From: Streptomyces fulvorobeus
GTDB lineage: Bacteria > Actinomycetota > Actinomycetes > Streptomycetales > Streptomycetaceae
DNA length: 64,000 nucleotides
Assembly (NCBI RefSeq): GCF_013167895.1
Contig: NZ_BLWC01000001.1
Span: 1,364,001-1,428,000 of the forward strand
Reading direction: 5' to 3'
Shown: piece by piece, positions 38,776 through 47,477 of the stretch
Numbering within the stretch: position 1 is the stretch's first letter
Layout of the letters: each line of letters begins with the position of its first letter
Translations under genes and position numbers: made by a program
The notes under the pieces: generated by a model
What the model saw: the letters and a program-made list of their open reading frames with translations, nothing else
The model's database searches: none
What the model was told of the DNA's origin: nothing

Positions 38776-40052
38776 CGACGGCCCGGCCCACGGCTTCCCC
38801 CGGGCCGGTGACCGCGGACGTGGGGCGCGCCAGGAGCGCGCCCGGGCGGCGCGCCCGTATCGAGGGGCTGCTGCTCGGACTGGCCGCCGGGGACGCGGCG
38901 GGCTGGCCCGCCGCGCGGCACCGGGCGGCCCGGATGCCGGAGTGGACGCGGCGGCTGACCCGCGAGCTCGACACCTTCGCCGAGCGGAACGCCACCACCA
39001 CGCTGCCCGTCCCGATCGCCCTGAACCAGCCGCCCGAACCCCTCAGGCTGGGCCCCTCCGACGACGCCGAGTGGGCCGCCTTCGCGGCCCGTACGGTGCT
39101 GGCCGCCTCGGCCGGCCAGGGGCTCGGGCAGTGCGGCGGGCGCCGGACACGCGATGCCGTCGACCGCGCCTGGAACGCCCTGGCCGCGAAGGTCGCCGAG
39201 GCGGGTGCCCGTGCGCCGGAGGTGGAGGCCGCCGTGCTGCCTCTGCGGGCCCGGATCTCGGTGCGGGCCGGGCTCGGCAATCTCGCCGCGGGTCTACGTC
39301 CGCCCGCCACCGGGCACGACAACCCGCACTACTTCGACGACGCCGCCTGCGTACGCGCCGCCGTGCTCGCGGTCGTCCATCCGGGCGATCCCGACGCCGC
39401 GGCCGCGCTCGCCGAGTTCGACGCCCGCTACACGCAGGACGGCGACGGGGTGCACGGCGCCCGTGCCGTCGCCGCCGCGATCTCCGTGGCGCTCGCGGGG
39501 GGCGGTGTCGACAGCGCGGTGGACGCGGCACTCACCCAGCTCCCCGAGGGCACCGAGATCGCCCGCAACGCCGCGCACGCCGTACGGCTCGCCCGGGAGT
39601 TCGCGGATGAGCCGGCGGGCGCGTTCGCCCTGGTCCCCGTCCTGGAGCACCAGATCGTCGACCACGTCTACAGCTACGGGATCGCCGCCGCCGAGACCGT
39701 GCCGGTCGCCCTCGCCCTGGCCACCGCGGCCCGGGGCGAGCTGGCGCAGGCGGTGCCTTCGGCCGCCTGCCTCTCGCGGGTCGCCGACTCCGCCCCCGCC
39801 CTGGTTGGGGCGCTGACCGGCGCGCTCGGCGGGAGCGCCACCGTGCCCGCGGGCTGGCGGGAGGCGTGCCGCACGCTCGCGGGGTGCGCGCTCCCCCGTT
39901 TCGCGGGTACCGACTTGATCGAACTCGCCGGGCTCCTGGCAGACACGGAACCAGCCACTCCGGGTGGACAATTCCGACATGACGCCCACGGCATTCACGG
40001 CATCCATGACATCCACGGCATCCACCGCACCCGGCACCCTGACCCTCGATGA
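38772..40052 (+). CDS. ADP-ribosylglycohydrolase-family protein 2, degenerate metal site
   Basis: This 426-residue paralogue retains GLAAGDAAGWP but has SDDAE where the others have TDDT. Near the C-terminus it has SRVADSAPALVGALTGAL in place of GRDADT, so at least one metal-binding aspartate is missing. It may be inactive and serve as a partner subunit, or it may use altered chemistry. The C-terminus ends in a Gly-Ile-His repeat produced by a 9-bp tandem repeat. The last 74 bp overlap the next gene. Confidence 0.82.
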   Translation: MTTARPTASPGPVTADVGRARSAPGRRARIEGLLLGLAAGDAAGWPAARHRAARMPEWTRRLTRELDTFAERNATTTLPVPIALNQPPEPLRLGPSDDAEWAAFAARTVLAASAGQGLGQCGGRRTRDAVDRAWNALAAKVAEAGARAPEVEAAVLPLRARISVRAGLGNLAAGLRPPATGHDNPHYFDDAACVRAAVLAVVHPGDPDAAAALAEFDARYTQDGDGVHGARAVAAAISVALAGGGVDSAVDAALTQLPEGTEIARNAAHAVRLAREFADEPAGAFALVPVLEHQIVDHVYSYGIAAAETVPVALALATAARGELAQAVPSAACLSRVADSAPALVGALTGALGGSATVPAGWREACRTLAGCALPRFAGTDLIELAGLLADTEPATPGGQFRHDAHGIHGIHDIHGIHRTRHPDPR

Positions 40053-41181
40053 ACGGATCACCGGCGCGCTCGTCGGTGCCGCGGTAGGCGACGCGCTCGG
40101 CGGCCCGGTCGAGGGCTGGACCCCCCAGCAGATCACCGAACGCCACGGCGGCCGGATCGACGGCATCGTGGGCCCCTGGCACGGCGAGGACTGGCGGACC
40201 GCCCGCCCCATCGCCCCGTACCACAAGGGCGACGGGCACATCACCGACGACACCCTGATGACCCACGCGCTGGTACGGGTCTATGCCACCGTGCGCGACC
40301 ACCTCGACGCGTACTCCGTCGCGGACCACCTCGTGCCGGACCTGATCTCCAACCCCCGCTGGATTCCGGAGCTGGAGGCCGAGGCGCTCCCCCTCCAGCG
40401 GATCTTCCTCGCCGAGAAGTGGATCGTTGCGCGGCTGCACTACGGGCACGTCGACCCGCGCGAAGCGGGCTCGGGAAACATCGTCAACTGCGGGGCGGCG
40501 ATGTACATGGCACCCGCCGGGCTGGTCAACGCCGCCCACCCGCAGGCCGCGTACGCCGAGGCGCTGGACATCGCGGGCGCGCACCAGTCCTCGTACGGGC
40601 GGGAGGCGGCCGGAGTCTTCGCGGCGGCCGTCGCCGCAGCCTGCGCCCCGGGCGCCACCCCGTCCACGGTGGTCGACGCCTGCCTGGCGCTCGCCAAGGA
40701 CGGCACCCGCGCGGCGATCGAGGCGGTCTGCGAAGCCGCCGCAGGACACCGCGACTTCGAGTCGGCGCTGATCCCCCTGCGGAACGCGGTCGCCCCCTTC
40801 GACACGGTGGGCCCGGACTACCGCGCCCCCTCCCTCGGCGCCCGCCGCCCCTCCCGGCTGCACTCCGTCGAGGAGCTGCCGATCGCGCTCGGCATGCTGC
40901 TCGTGGCGGAAGGCGACTACCGGCACGCGGTCCTCGGCTCGGTCAACTACGGCCGCGACAGCGACTCCATCGCCACGATGAGCGGCGCGCTGGCGGGCGC
41001 GCTCCACGGCGAGCGGTCCGTCCCCGCCACCTGGGTGAAGACGGTCGCCGAGGCCAGCCGCCTCGACCTGCACGCCCCCGCCAGGACCCTGACCGAGGTC
41101 GCCCGGGAGATCTTCGTACGGGACACCGCACGGCGCCGCGCGCACGAGTCGGCCTTCGCGACCCTGGCCGGCTCCCGGTGA
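39979..41181 (+). CDS. ADP-ribosylglycohydrolase-family protein 3
   Basis: This 400-residue paralogue has a complete metal site: GAAVGDALGGPVEG, HITDDTLMTHAL and NYGRDSDSIATMSGAL. ATG 39979 has GGGTGGA upstream and lies inside the end of the previous gene. The first 22 residues are a Thr/Ala/Ser-rich stretch encoded by the 9-bp repeat. An in-frame ATG at 40006 is an alternative start that lacks a ribosome site. Its stop overlaps the next gene (GTGA). Confidence 0.87.
   Translation: MTPTAFTASMTSTASTAPGTLTLDERITGALVGAAVGDALGGPVEGWTPQQITERHGGRIDGIVGPWHGEDWRTARPIAPYHKGDGHITDDTLMTHALVRVYATVRDHLDAYSVADHLVPDLISNPRWIPELEAEALPLQRIFLAEKWIVARLHYGHVDPREAGSGNIVNCGAAMYMAPAGLVNAAHPQAAYAEALDIAGAHQSSYGREAAGVFAAAVAAACAPGATPSTVVDACLALAKDGTRAAIEAVCEAAAGHRDFESALIPLRNAVAPFDTVGPDYRAPSLGARRPSRLHSVEELPIALGMLLVAEGDYRHAVLGSVNYGRDSDSIATMSGALAGALHGERSVPATWVKTVAEASRLDLHAPARTLTEVAREIFVRDTARRRAHESAFATLAGSR
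39987..40031 (+). repeat. 9-bp tandem repeat in a two-gene overlap
   Basis: Five imperfect units run from CACGGCATT (39987) through CACGGCATC, CATGACATC and CACGGCATC to CACCGCACC (40031). They encode the His/Gly/Ile tail of protein 2 in one frame and the Thr/Ala/Ser head of protein 3 in another. Unit number can change without shifting either frame. Confidence 0.8.
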
Positions 41182-42545
41182 ACGTGCGCCTGACCTGGGT
41201 GCAGCCCGAGGACCTGGTCGGACACGAGCTGCGCCAGGCGGCCCAGGACGGCCGGGACGCGGAGGACGTCGAGCGCCGCTGGTACGAGGCGGGCGGCGCC
41301 CCCGCCCCCGAGCGCGCCGGTGCGTCGGGGACGCCCGCCGCGCCCCGTCTGCGCGCCCTGGCCGGACGGCTGCTCGACGAACTGGCCGCACTGGCCTCAC
41401 CCTTGGCCGATGACGAACCGACCGGGCTCGACGCGATCCGGGCGGCCTGCCCGCGCTGGCCGGCCCCCCAGGCCGGGCACACCCTCGTCGAACCCGACCG
41501 GCTGCACGCCGCCTGGCTCGGCCGCGCCGCGGGCTGCCTGCTCGGCAAGCCCGTCGAGAAGCTGCCGCTCGCCGGTATCCGGGCCCTGGCCTCCGCCGCC
41601 GGGAACTGGCCGCTCAGCACCTGGTTCACCGCGAAGGGGGTGCCGGCCGGGCTGCTGGCCGCCCACCCCTGGAACCGCAGGTCCGCCTCCACCTCGCTCG
41701 CCGAGAACGTCGACGGCATGCCCGAGGACGACGACCTCGACCACCCCCTGCTCACCCTTCTGCTGCTGCAACGCCACGGACGCTCCTTCACCACCGCCGA
41801 CCTGGGCCGCCTCTGGCTCGACGAGCTCCCGGCGGGCCGGGTCTTCACCGCCGAGCGGATCGCGTACCGCAACCTGCTCGACGGCGTGGAACCACCGGAC
41901 ACCGCCCGGTACCGCAACCCGTTCCGTGAGTGGATCGGCGCGCAGATCCGCGCCGACGTGCACGGCTGGACCCATCCGGGCGACCCGTCCGCGGCCGCCG
42001 CGCAGGCGCACCGGGACGCCGTGCTCACCCACACCGCCAACGGGGTGTACGGGGCGATGTTCACGGCCGCCGCCCTCGCCGAGGCGGCCGGGGGCGAGAC
42101 CGACGTGCACGGCTGTCTGGCCGTGGGACTGCGGGTGGTGCCGCCCCGTTCCCGGTACGCGGGCGCGGTGCGCCTGGGCATCGAGGCGGCCCGCGCCGAG
42201 ACGGACTTCGACCGGGTCGTCGACCGGCTCCACGCCGTCTACGCGGAGACCCACCACTGGGTGCACGTGCTGCCCAACGCCGCACTGCTGGCCGCGGCCC
42301 TCACCCACGCCGACGGGGACTTCGGGCGCTCCATCGGGTGCGCGGTCTCCGGGGGCTGGGACACCGACTCGAACGGTGCCACGGCCGGTTCGCTCGCGGG
42401 CCTGCTGGCCGGGCGGCCCACCGCGCTCCCCGCCCACTGGACCGCCCCGCTGAAGAACCGCCTGACCACCTCCGTACCGGGGTTCGACTCCCCCGGCTTC
42501 GACACGCTCGCTGATCTGACCTACCAGGAGGTACTGCGCCCATGA
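41178..42545 (+). CDS. ADP-ribosylglycohydrolase-family protein 4 (divergent subfamily)
   Basis: This 455-residue protein has an N-terminal extension of about 110 residues before the ARH fold. The first motif reads GRAAGCLLGKPVEK, lacking the GDALG aspartate. The second is MPEDDDLDHPLL in place of TDDT, and the third is SGGWDTDSNGATAG. These changes look like a coherent subfamily rather than decay. The GTG start is coupled to the previous stop, and the next gene starts inside its last codon. The substrate is unknown. Confidence 0.84.
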   Translation: MNVRLTWVQPEDLVGHELRQAAQDGRDAEDVERRWYEAGGAPAPERAGASGTPAAPRLRALAGRLLDELAALASPLADDEPTGLDAIRAACPRWPAPQAGHTLVEPDRLHAAWLGRAAGCLLGKPVEKLPLAGIRALASAAGNWPLSTWFTAKGVPAGLLAAHPWNRRSASTSLAENVDGMPEDDDLDHPLLTLLLLQRHGRSFTTADLGRLWLDELPAGRVFTAERIAYRNLLDGVEPPDTARYRNPFREWIGAQIRADVHGWTHPGDPSAAAAQAHRDAVLTHTANGVYGAMFTAAALAEAAGGETDVHGCLAVGLRVVPPRSRYAGAVRLGIEAARAETDFDRVVDRLHAVYAETHHWVHVLPNAALLAAALTHADGDFGRSIGCAVSGGWDTDSNGATAGSLAGLLAGRPTALPAHWTAPLKNRLTTSVPGFDSPGFDTLADLTYQEVLRP

Positions 42546-43426
42546 CCGGTATCGCGGTGCTCGGCAGCACCAACATGGACCTGGTCGCCTACGTCGCACG
42601 CGCCCCCGGGCGCGGTGAGACCGTGACCGGCCGGGAGTTCCGGACGATTCCCGGCGGCAAGGGAGCCAACCAGGCCGTCGCCGCCGCACGGGCGGGCGCC
42701 GAGGTGGTGATGATCGGCGCGGTCGGCGACGACGCGTACGGGGTCACGCTCCGGGCCGGCCTGGAGCACTCGGGGGTCCGCACCGATCTCCTGCGCACCG
42801 CGCAGGGCCCCAGCGGCACCGCGCACATCGTCGTGGACGACGAGGGCGGCAACGCGATCGTCGTGATCCCCGGCGCCAACGCCACCATGACCACGCTCGG
42901 CCCCGGCGAGACCGCCGCCATCGCCGCCGCGGACCTGCTGCTCCTCCAGCTCGAACTGCCGCTGCCCGCGGTGGTCGAGGGCGCCCAAGCGGCCCGGGCG
43001 CAGGGCGTACGCACGATCCTCACCCCCTCGCCCGTCCAGCTCCTCCCGGACGAACTCCTCGACTGCGTCGGCGTACTGGTCCCCAACGAACACGAGGCAG
43101 CGGCGCTCACCGGGGTGGGTGATCCGCGGGCCGCGGCGGCGGTGCTCCTGCGGCACGTCCCCGAGGTCGTCATCACCCTCGGGGCGAGGGGCTGCCTGTA
43201 CGCGGGGCGGGGCGGCGAGCCCGTCCTCTTCCCCGCGCCCGAGGTCACCGCCGTCGACACGACGGGCGCCGGGGACACCTTCGTGGGCACCCTGGCCGTG
43301 GCACTCGGCGAGGGCAGGCCCGTACCCGAGGCGCTGGCCTGGGCCTCATCGGCCGCCGCGCTCTGCGTACAGAGACCCGGCGCCTCCACGTCCATGCCCT
43401 ACCGCGGCGAGATCGATGCCGTATGA
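42542..43426 (+). CDS. Ribokinase-family (PfkB) sugar kinase
   Basis: This 294-residue kinase starts VLGSTNMDLVAYVARAPGRG and has the GGKGANQAVAAARAG signature. The catalytic motif DTTGAGDTFVG (about residues 238-248) includes the base Asp. It is close to true ribokinases, so ribose or a ribosyl compound freed by the upstream glycohydrolases is the natural guess for its substrate. It is coupled by 4-bp overlaps on both sides. Confidence 0.9.
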   Translation: MTGIAVLGSTNMDLVAYVARAPGRGETVTGREFRTIPGGKGANQAVAAARAGAEVVMIGAVGDDAYGVTLRAGLEHSGVRTDLLRTAQGPSGTAHIVVDDEGGNAIVVIPGANATMTTLGPGETAAIAAADLLLLQLELPLPAVVEGAQAARAQGVRTILTPSPVQLLPDELLDCVGVLVPNEHEAAALTGVGDPRAAAAVLLRHVPEVVITLGARGCLYAGRGGEPVLFPAPEVTAVDTTGAGDTFVGTLAVALGEGRPVPEALAWASSAAALCVQRPGASTSMPYRGEIDAV

Positions 43427-44620
43427 GCACTCCGCGCACCACTCCCCTGGCGGGCCTGCGCGTCCTGGACCTGGCGACGCTCTTCGCGGGCCCTCTCGCG
43501 GCCACCATGCTCGGCGACTTCGGCGCCGAGGTGATCAAGGTCGAGCATCCCCGCAGGCCCGACCCCTCGCGCGGGCACGGCCCGGCGAAGGACGGCATCG
43601 GCCTGTGGTGGAAGCTGCTGGGCCGCAACAAGCGCAACCTCACCCTCGACCTGTCCAGCCCCGGGGCCGTGACGTCCTGCTGGGACTGGCCGCCGGCACC
43701 GACGTCGTCATCGAGAACTTCCGGCCCGGCACCCTGGAACGCTGGGGCATCGGCCCCGCGGAGCTGCACGCGGTCAACCCCCGCCTGGTCCTGGCACGGG
43801 TCACCGGCTTCGGCCAGTTCGGCCCCTACTCCCACCGCCCGGCTTCGGCACGCTCGCGGAGGCGATGAGCGGCTTCGCGGCGATCACCGGCGAACCGGAC
43901 GGCCCGCCGACCCTGCCGCCCTTCGGCCTCGCCGACTCGATCGCCGCGCTCGCCACCGCGTATGCCGTGATGACCGCGCTCGCCGGGCGGGACCGTACCG
44001 GGCGGGGCCAGGTCGTCGACATGGCGATCATCGAACCGATCCTGACGGTCCTGGGCCCCCAGCCGCTCTGGTACGACCAGCTCGGTTACCTCCAGGAGCG
44101 CACCGGCAACCGCTCCCGCAACAACGCCCCGCGCAACACCTACCGCACGTCCGACGGCCACTGGGTCGCGGTCTCCACCTCGGCCCAGTCGGTCGCCGAA
44201 CGCGTGATGCGCCTGGTCGGCCGCCCCGAGCTGATCGACGAACCGTGGTTCGCCGCCGGGACGACCCGCGCCGAGCACACCGAGGAGCTCGACGAGGCGG
44301 TCGGCAACTGGATCGCCCGGCACACCCGTGAGGACGCGGTCTCCGCGTTCGAGAAGGCGGAGGCGGCCATCGCGCCGATCCATGACGTACGGGACGTGAT
44401 GGAGGACCCGCAGTACCGGGCACTCGACTCGGTCACCGAGGTCGACGACCCGGAACTGGGCCCGCTGCGCATGCAGAACGTCCTCTTCCGCCTCTCGGAG
44501 ACCCCCGGCGCGATCCGCTGGGCCGGCCGTCCGCACGGAGCGGACACCGAGGAGATCCTCGGTGAGCTCGGGCTCTCCGCGGCGCAGGTAGCGGCGCTGC
44601 GCTCGGAGGGCGCGCTATGA
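43423..44620 (+). pseudogene. CaiB/BaiF-family CoA-transferase with two frameshifts
   Basis: The gene reads well in three successive frames. Frame one gives LRVLDLATLFAGPLAATMLGDFGAEV and ends at LDLSSP (near 43662). The second gives GRDVLLGLAAGTDVVIENFRPG up to SHRP (43840). The third gives GFGTLAEAMSGFAAITGEPD and on to the stop at 44620. Each change equals one missing base in a C/G run (43659-43666 and 43838-43840). Restored, it is a normal class III CoA-transferase of about 400 residues. All else, including coupled junctions on both sides, is intact, so sequencing error is likelier than decay. Confidence 0.85.
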
Positions 44621-45426
44621 CCACCGCGATCCCTGTGACCTGGCTGTACGTCCCCGGGGACCGGCCGGACGTGGTGGACAAGGCGCTCCGCTCGGGTGCG
44701 GACGTGGTGATCGTCGACCTGGAGGACGCGGTCGCCCCCGAGCGGAAGGAGTACGCGCGGACGGCCACCGCCGAACTCCTCACCGAACCGGCGGCGGCCC
44801 ACGCGGTACCGGTGCACGTCCGGGTCCACGGCGAGGACGACGTACGGGCCCTGGCGGGGCTGCCGGGCCTCTCCGGGCTCCGGCTCCCCAAGATCACGCA
44901 CGCGGCGGGCGTCCAGCATCTGGCGGCGCTGGCACCGGGCGTCCCGCTCTACCCGCTCCTGGAGTCGGCGCTCGCCGTCGAGCACGCGTACACCATCGCC
45001 TCCGCCCACCGTTCGGTCCGGGGCGTCGCGCTGGGCGAGGCGGACCTCAGGGCGGACCTGGGGGTACGGGACGACGCCGGGCTGGACTGGGCGCGCGGCC
45101 GCACCGTGGTCGCGGCGCGAGCGGCCGGGCTCGACCCGCCCGTCCAGTCGGTCTACCCCGACCTGCGGGATCTGGACGGCCTGCGGTCGTCGTGCGCCCG
45201 CGGCCGGTCCCTGGGGCTGTGGGGCCGGGCGGCGATCCATCCCCGCCAGCTTCCGGTCATCGAGCGGGCGTTCCGGCCCACGGCCCAGGAGATCGAGGCC
45301 GCCGAGGAGATCGTCGCGGCGGCCCTGCGGGACACGGGCGCGCAGGCGCTGGCGGACGGGCGGTTCGTGGACGCGGCGGTGGTGGCCGCCGCGCGGCGGA
45401 CACTGACGCTGGCCGGACGGGCGTGA
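44617..45426 (+). CDS. CitE/HpcH-family C-C lyase
   Basis: This 269-residue TIM-barrel protein belongs to the citrate lyase beta/HpcH-HpaI family. TWLYVPGDRP starts the barrel, VIVDLEDAVAP holds the acidic metal residues, and PLLESALAVEHA and the C-terminal AIHPRQLPVIERAF are typical. Such enzymes cleave (3S)-malyl-CoA, citramalyl-CoA or related thioesters, which fits the preceding CoA-transferase. It ends the operon just before a 16-bp terminator. Confidence 0.9.
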   Translation: MTTAIPVTWLYVPGDRPDVVDKALRSGADVVIVDLEDAVAPERKEYARTATAELLTEPAAAHAVPVHVRVHGEDDVRALAGLPGLSGLRLPKITHAAGVQHLAALAPGVPLYPLLESALAVEHAYTIASAHRSVRGVALGEADLRADLGVRDDAGLDWARGRTVVAARAAGLDPPVQSVYPDLRDLDGLRSSCARGRSLGLWGRAAIHPRQLPVIERAFRPTAQEIEAAEEIVAAALRDTGAQALADGRFVDAAVVAAARRTLTLAGRA

Positions 45427-45430
45427 GAGA

Positions 45431-45466
45431 CGCCGGACGGGCTCGGAGTACCGAGCCCGTCCGGCG
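45431..45466. terminator. Terminator between the CitE-like gene and lgt
   Basis: A perfect 16-bp stem (45431-45446 with 45451-45466) with loop AGTA lies between the convergent stops. Confidence 0.88.
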
Positions 45467-45500
45467 GCCGTGGTGCGGTGGGTGCGCCCGCGCGGAAGCC

Positions 45501-46481
45501 TCAGCCCTTGTCCGCGGTCTCCGGAGCGCCGTTGGCCCTGGGCCCGCCGGAGCCGGTGGCGTCGGTCGAATCGGCGGTGCCGGCCGGATCAGCGGTGTCG
45601 GCCGAATCGGCGGCACCGGCGTCTTCACCGGTGCCCGCACCGTCCTTGGACAGGTCGGCCCGGCCCCGCTCCTCGGGCTCCACGACCTCCTCGCGCCCCG
45701 GCCGCAGCTTCGCCGAGATCACGATGTACGTCACGGCGAGCACGAAGACGATGATCGAGGTCCACACGTTGAGCCGGAGCCCCAGCACGTGGTGGGCCTC
45801 GTCGACCCGCATGTACTCGATCCAGGCGCGGCCCGAGCAGTAGGCCGCTACGTAGAGCGCGAACGCCCGCCCGTGTCCGAGCCTGAAGCGGCGGTCAGCC
45901 CAGATGACCAGGAGTGCGACGCCGATGCACCACAGGGACTCGTACAGGAAGGTCGGGTGGTAGGTGCCCTCGACGCGGTTCGGGCCCTCGCTGATCTTCA
46001 CCGCCCAGGGCAGATCGGTCGGCCTGCCGTAGAGCTCCTGGTTGAACCAGTTGCCCCAGCGGCCGATGGCCTGGGCGAGAGCGATACCGGGGGCGAGCGC
46101 GTCGGCCCAGGCGGGCAGCGGGATTCCGCGGCGGCGGCAGCCGATCCAGGCACCGACCGCGCCGAGCGCGATCGCGCCCCAGATGCCGAGGCCGCCTTCC
46201 CAGATCTTGAAGGCGTCGACCCAGTTCTCACCCTCGCTGAAGTACAGCTGGTAGTCGGTGATGACGTGGTAGAGCCTGCCGCCGACAAGTCCGAAGGGCA
46301 CGGCCCAGACGGCGATGTCGGCGACTGTGCCGGCTTTGCCGCCCCGGGCGAGCCAGCGCTTGTTGCCGAACCAGACGGCGACGAAGACACCGATGATGAT
46401 GCAGAACGCGTAGCCGCGAAGGGGGATCGGGCCGAGATCGATCACACCGGTCGACGGGCTGGGAATGAAGGCAAGGTTCAT
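45501..46481 (-). CDS. lgt: Prolipoprotein diacylglyceryl transferase
   Basis: This 326-residue membrane enzyme attaches diacylglycerol to the lipobox cysteine of prolipoproteins. PLRGYAFCIIIG, GGLGIWGA, the Lgt signature GRWGNWFNQELYGRPTDLPW and YHPTFLYESLW are present over seven membrane segments. The last 60 residues form an acidic Ala/Asp/Thr-rich tail after the final segment. It lies downstream of trpA and the DsbA-like gene on the same strand. Confidence 0.96.
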   Translation of the reverse strand: MNLAFIPSPSTGVIDLGPIPLRGYAFCIIIGVFVAVWFGNKRWLARGGKAGTVADIAVWAVPFGLVGGRLYHVITDYQLYFSEGENWVDAFKIWEGGLGIWGAIALGAVGAWIGCRRRGIPLPAWADALAPGIALAQAIGRWGNWFNQELYGRPTDLPWAVKISEGPNRVEGTYHPTFLYESLWCIGVALLVIWADRRFRLGHGRAFALYVAAYCSGRAWIEYMRVDEAHHVLGLRLNVWTSIIVFVLAVTYIVISAKLRPGREEVVEPEERGRADLSKDGAGTGEDAGAADSADTADPAGTADSTDATGSGGPRANGAPETADKG

Positions 46482-46580
46482 GACGGGGTCGACGCTACCC
46501 TGCCGAGCGGGACGTACGGCAGGCCGTCCGGCAACTTCTGGGTAACGGGGCGGCCCGGACGGGCCCGCCCCGCGCCCTTC

Positions 46581-47402
46581 TCAGGAGGCCGACGGCGTCG
46601 GGGTGACCTTCGCCGGCTCCTTGCCCTTGTTGGCCTCGGCGACCCACTTCTTGAGATTCGCCTCGGAGATCTGCTGCCCGTCCTTGCTGGGAAAGATCGA
46701 CTCGCCGTTGAGCAGGGCGGTCGGAGTGCCCTGGAATCCGCCGTCCCCGAAGGCCGTGTTGGACTTCTGGACCCAGCTGTCGTGCGTGCCGCCCTCCACA
46801 CAGCTGCGGAAGGCCGGGGTGTCGAGGCCCTCGACCTTGCCCGCCAGCTCGATCAGCTTGCTGTTCCTGGCGAAGGCGTCGTCGGACTCGGCGGGCTGGT
46901 TGGCGAAGAGCACGTCGTGGTAGTCGGCGAACTTGCCGGCGTCCTGCGCGCAGGCCGCCGCGTTGGCGGCGCGCAGCGATCCGCTGCCGCCGACGTTGCC
47001 GTCGATGATCGTGGCGAGGTGGTACTCGACCTTGATCCGGCCGCTGCTCTGCAGGTCGTGGAGGGTCTTGCGGAAGGCGGTCTCGAACTGGGCGCAGACC
47101 GGGCAGCGGAAGTCCTCCCAGATCGTGAGCGTGGACGGCGCGTCGGCCGGCCCGACCCGCAGGGTGAGGGCCTCCTCGCCGGTGGCGCCCGACGGCGCGA
47201 CCGCGGGTCCCGCCCCGCTGCCGCCGTCGTCCTTGCCCGCCTCGGCGGCGATCAGACCGACCACGGCGGCCAGCCCCAGCACTCCCACCACCGCGCTCGC
47301 GACGATCAGCGTGCGCCGGCGGCGCTCGCGCGCCCGGTCCCGCTCACGCTGCTGGACGAGCCGGTCGCGCGCGGTCCTGTTTCCCTCATGGTTCTCGCTC
47401 AC
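46581..47402 (-). CDS. DsbA-like membrane-anchored thioredoxin-fold protein
   Basis: This 273-residue protein has a basic N-terminus, one membrane segment (TLIVASAVVGVLGLAAVVGL) and an extracellular thioredoxin-like domain with the CPVC redox motif in DFRCPVCAQFE. A later GTPTALLNG supplies the cis-proline. It probably oxidises or isomerises disulfides in exported proteins. GTG 47402 lies only 15 bp after the trpA terminator hairpin and lacks a strong ribosome site. A longer start at 47456 would fall within the hairpin and is less likely. Confidence 0.9.
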   Translation of the reverse strand: MSENHEGNRTARDRLVQQRERDRARERRRRTLIVASAVVGVLGLAAVVGLIAAEAGKDDGGSGAGPAVAPSGATGEEALTLRVGPADAPSTLTIWEDFRCPVCAQFETAFRKTLHDLQSSGRIKVEYHLATIIDGNVGGSGSLRAANAAACAQDAGKFADYHDVLFANQPAESDDAFARNSKLIELAGKVEGLDTPAFRSCVEGGTHDSWVQKSNTAFGDGGFQGTPTALLNGESIFPSKDGQQISEANLKKWVAEANKGKEPAKVTPTPSAS

Positions 47403-47417
47403 ACCCGCAGCAACGAA

Positions 47418-47445
47418 CCGGGGAGGCACGTGCGTGCCTCCCCGG
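47418..47445 (-). terminator. Hairpin after trpA
   Basis: CCGGGGAGGCACG (47418-47430) and its exact complement (47433-47445) form a 13-bp stem, 32 bp past the trpA stop. Confidence 0.75.
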
Positions 47446-47477
47446 TCCGAGTCCACCCGTACGGGGGACGCCCGGTC

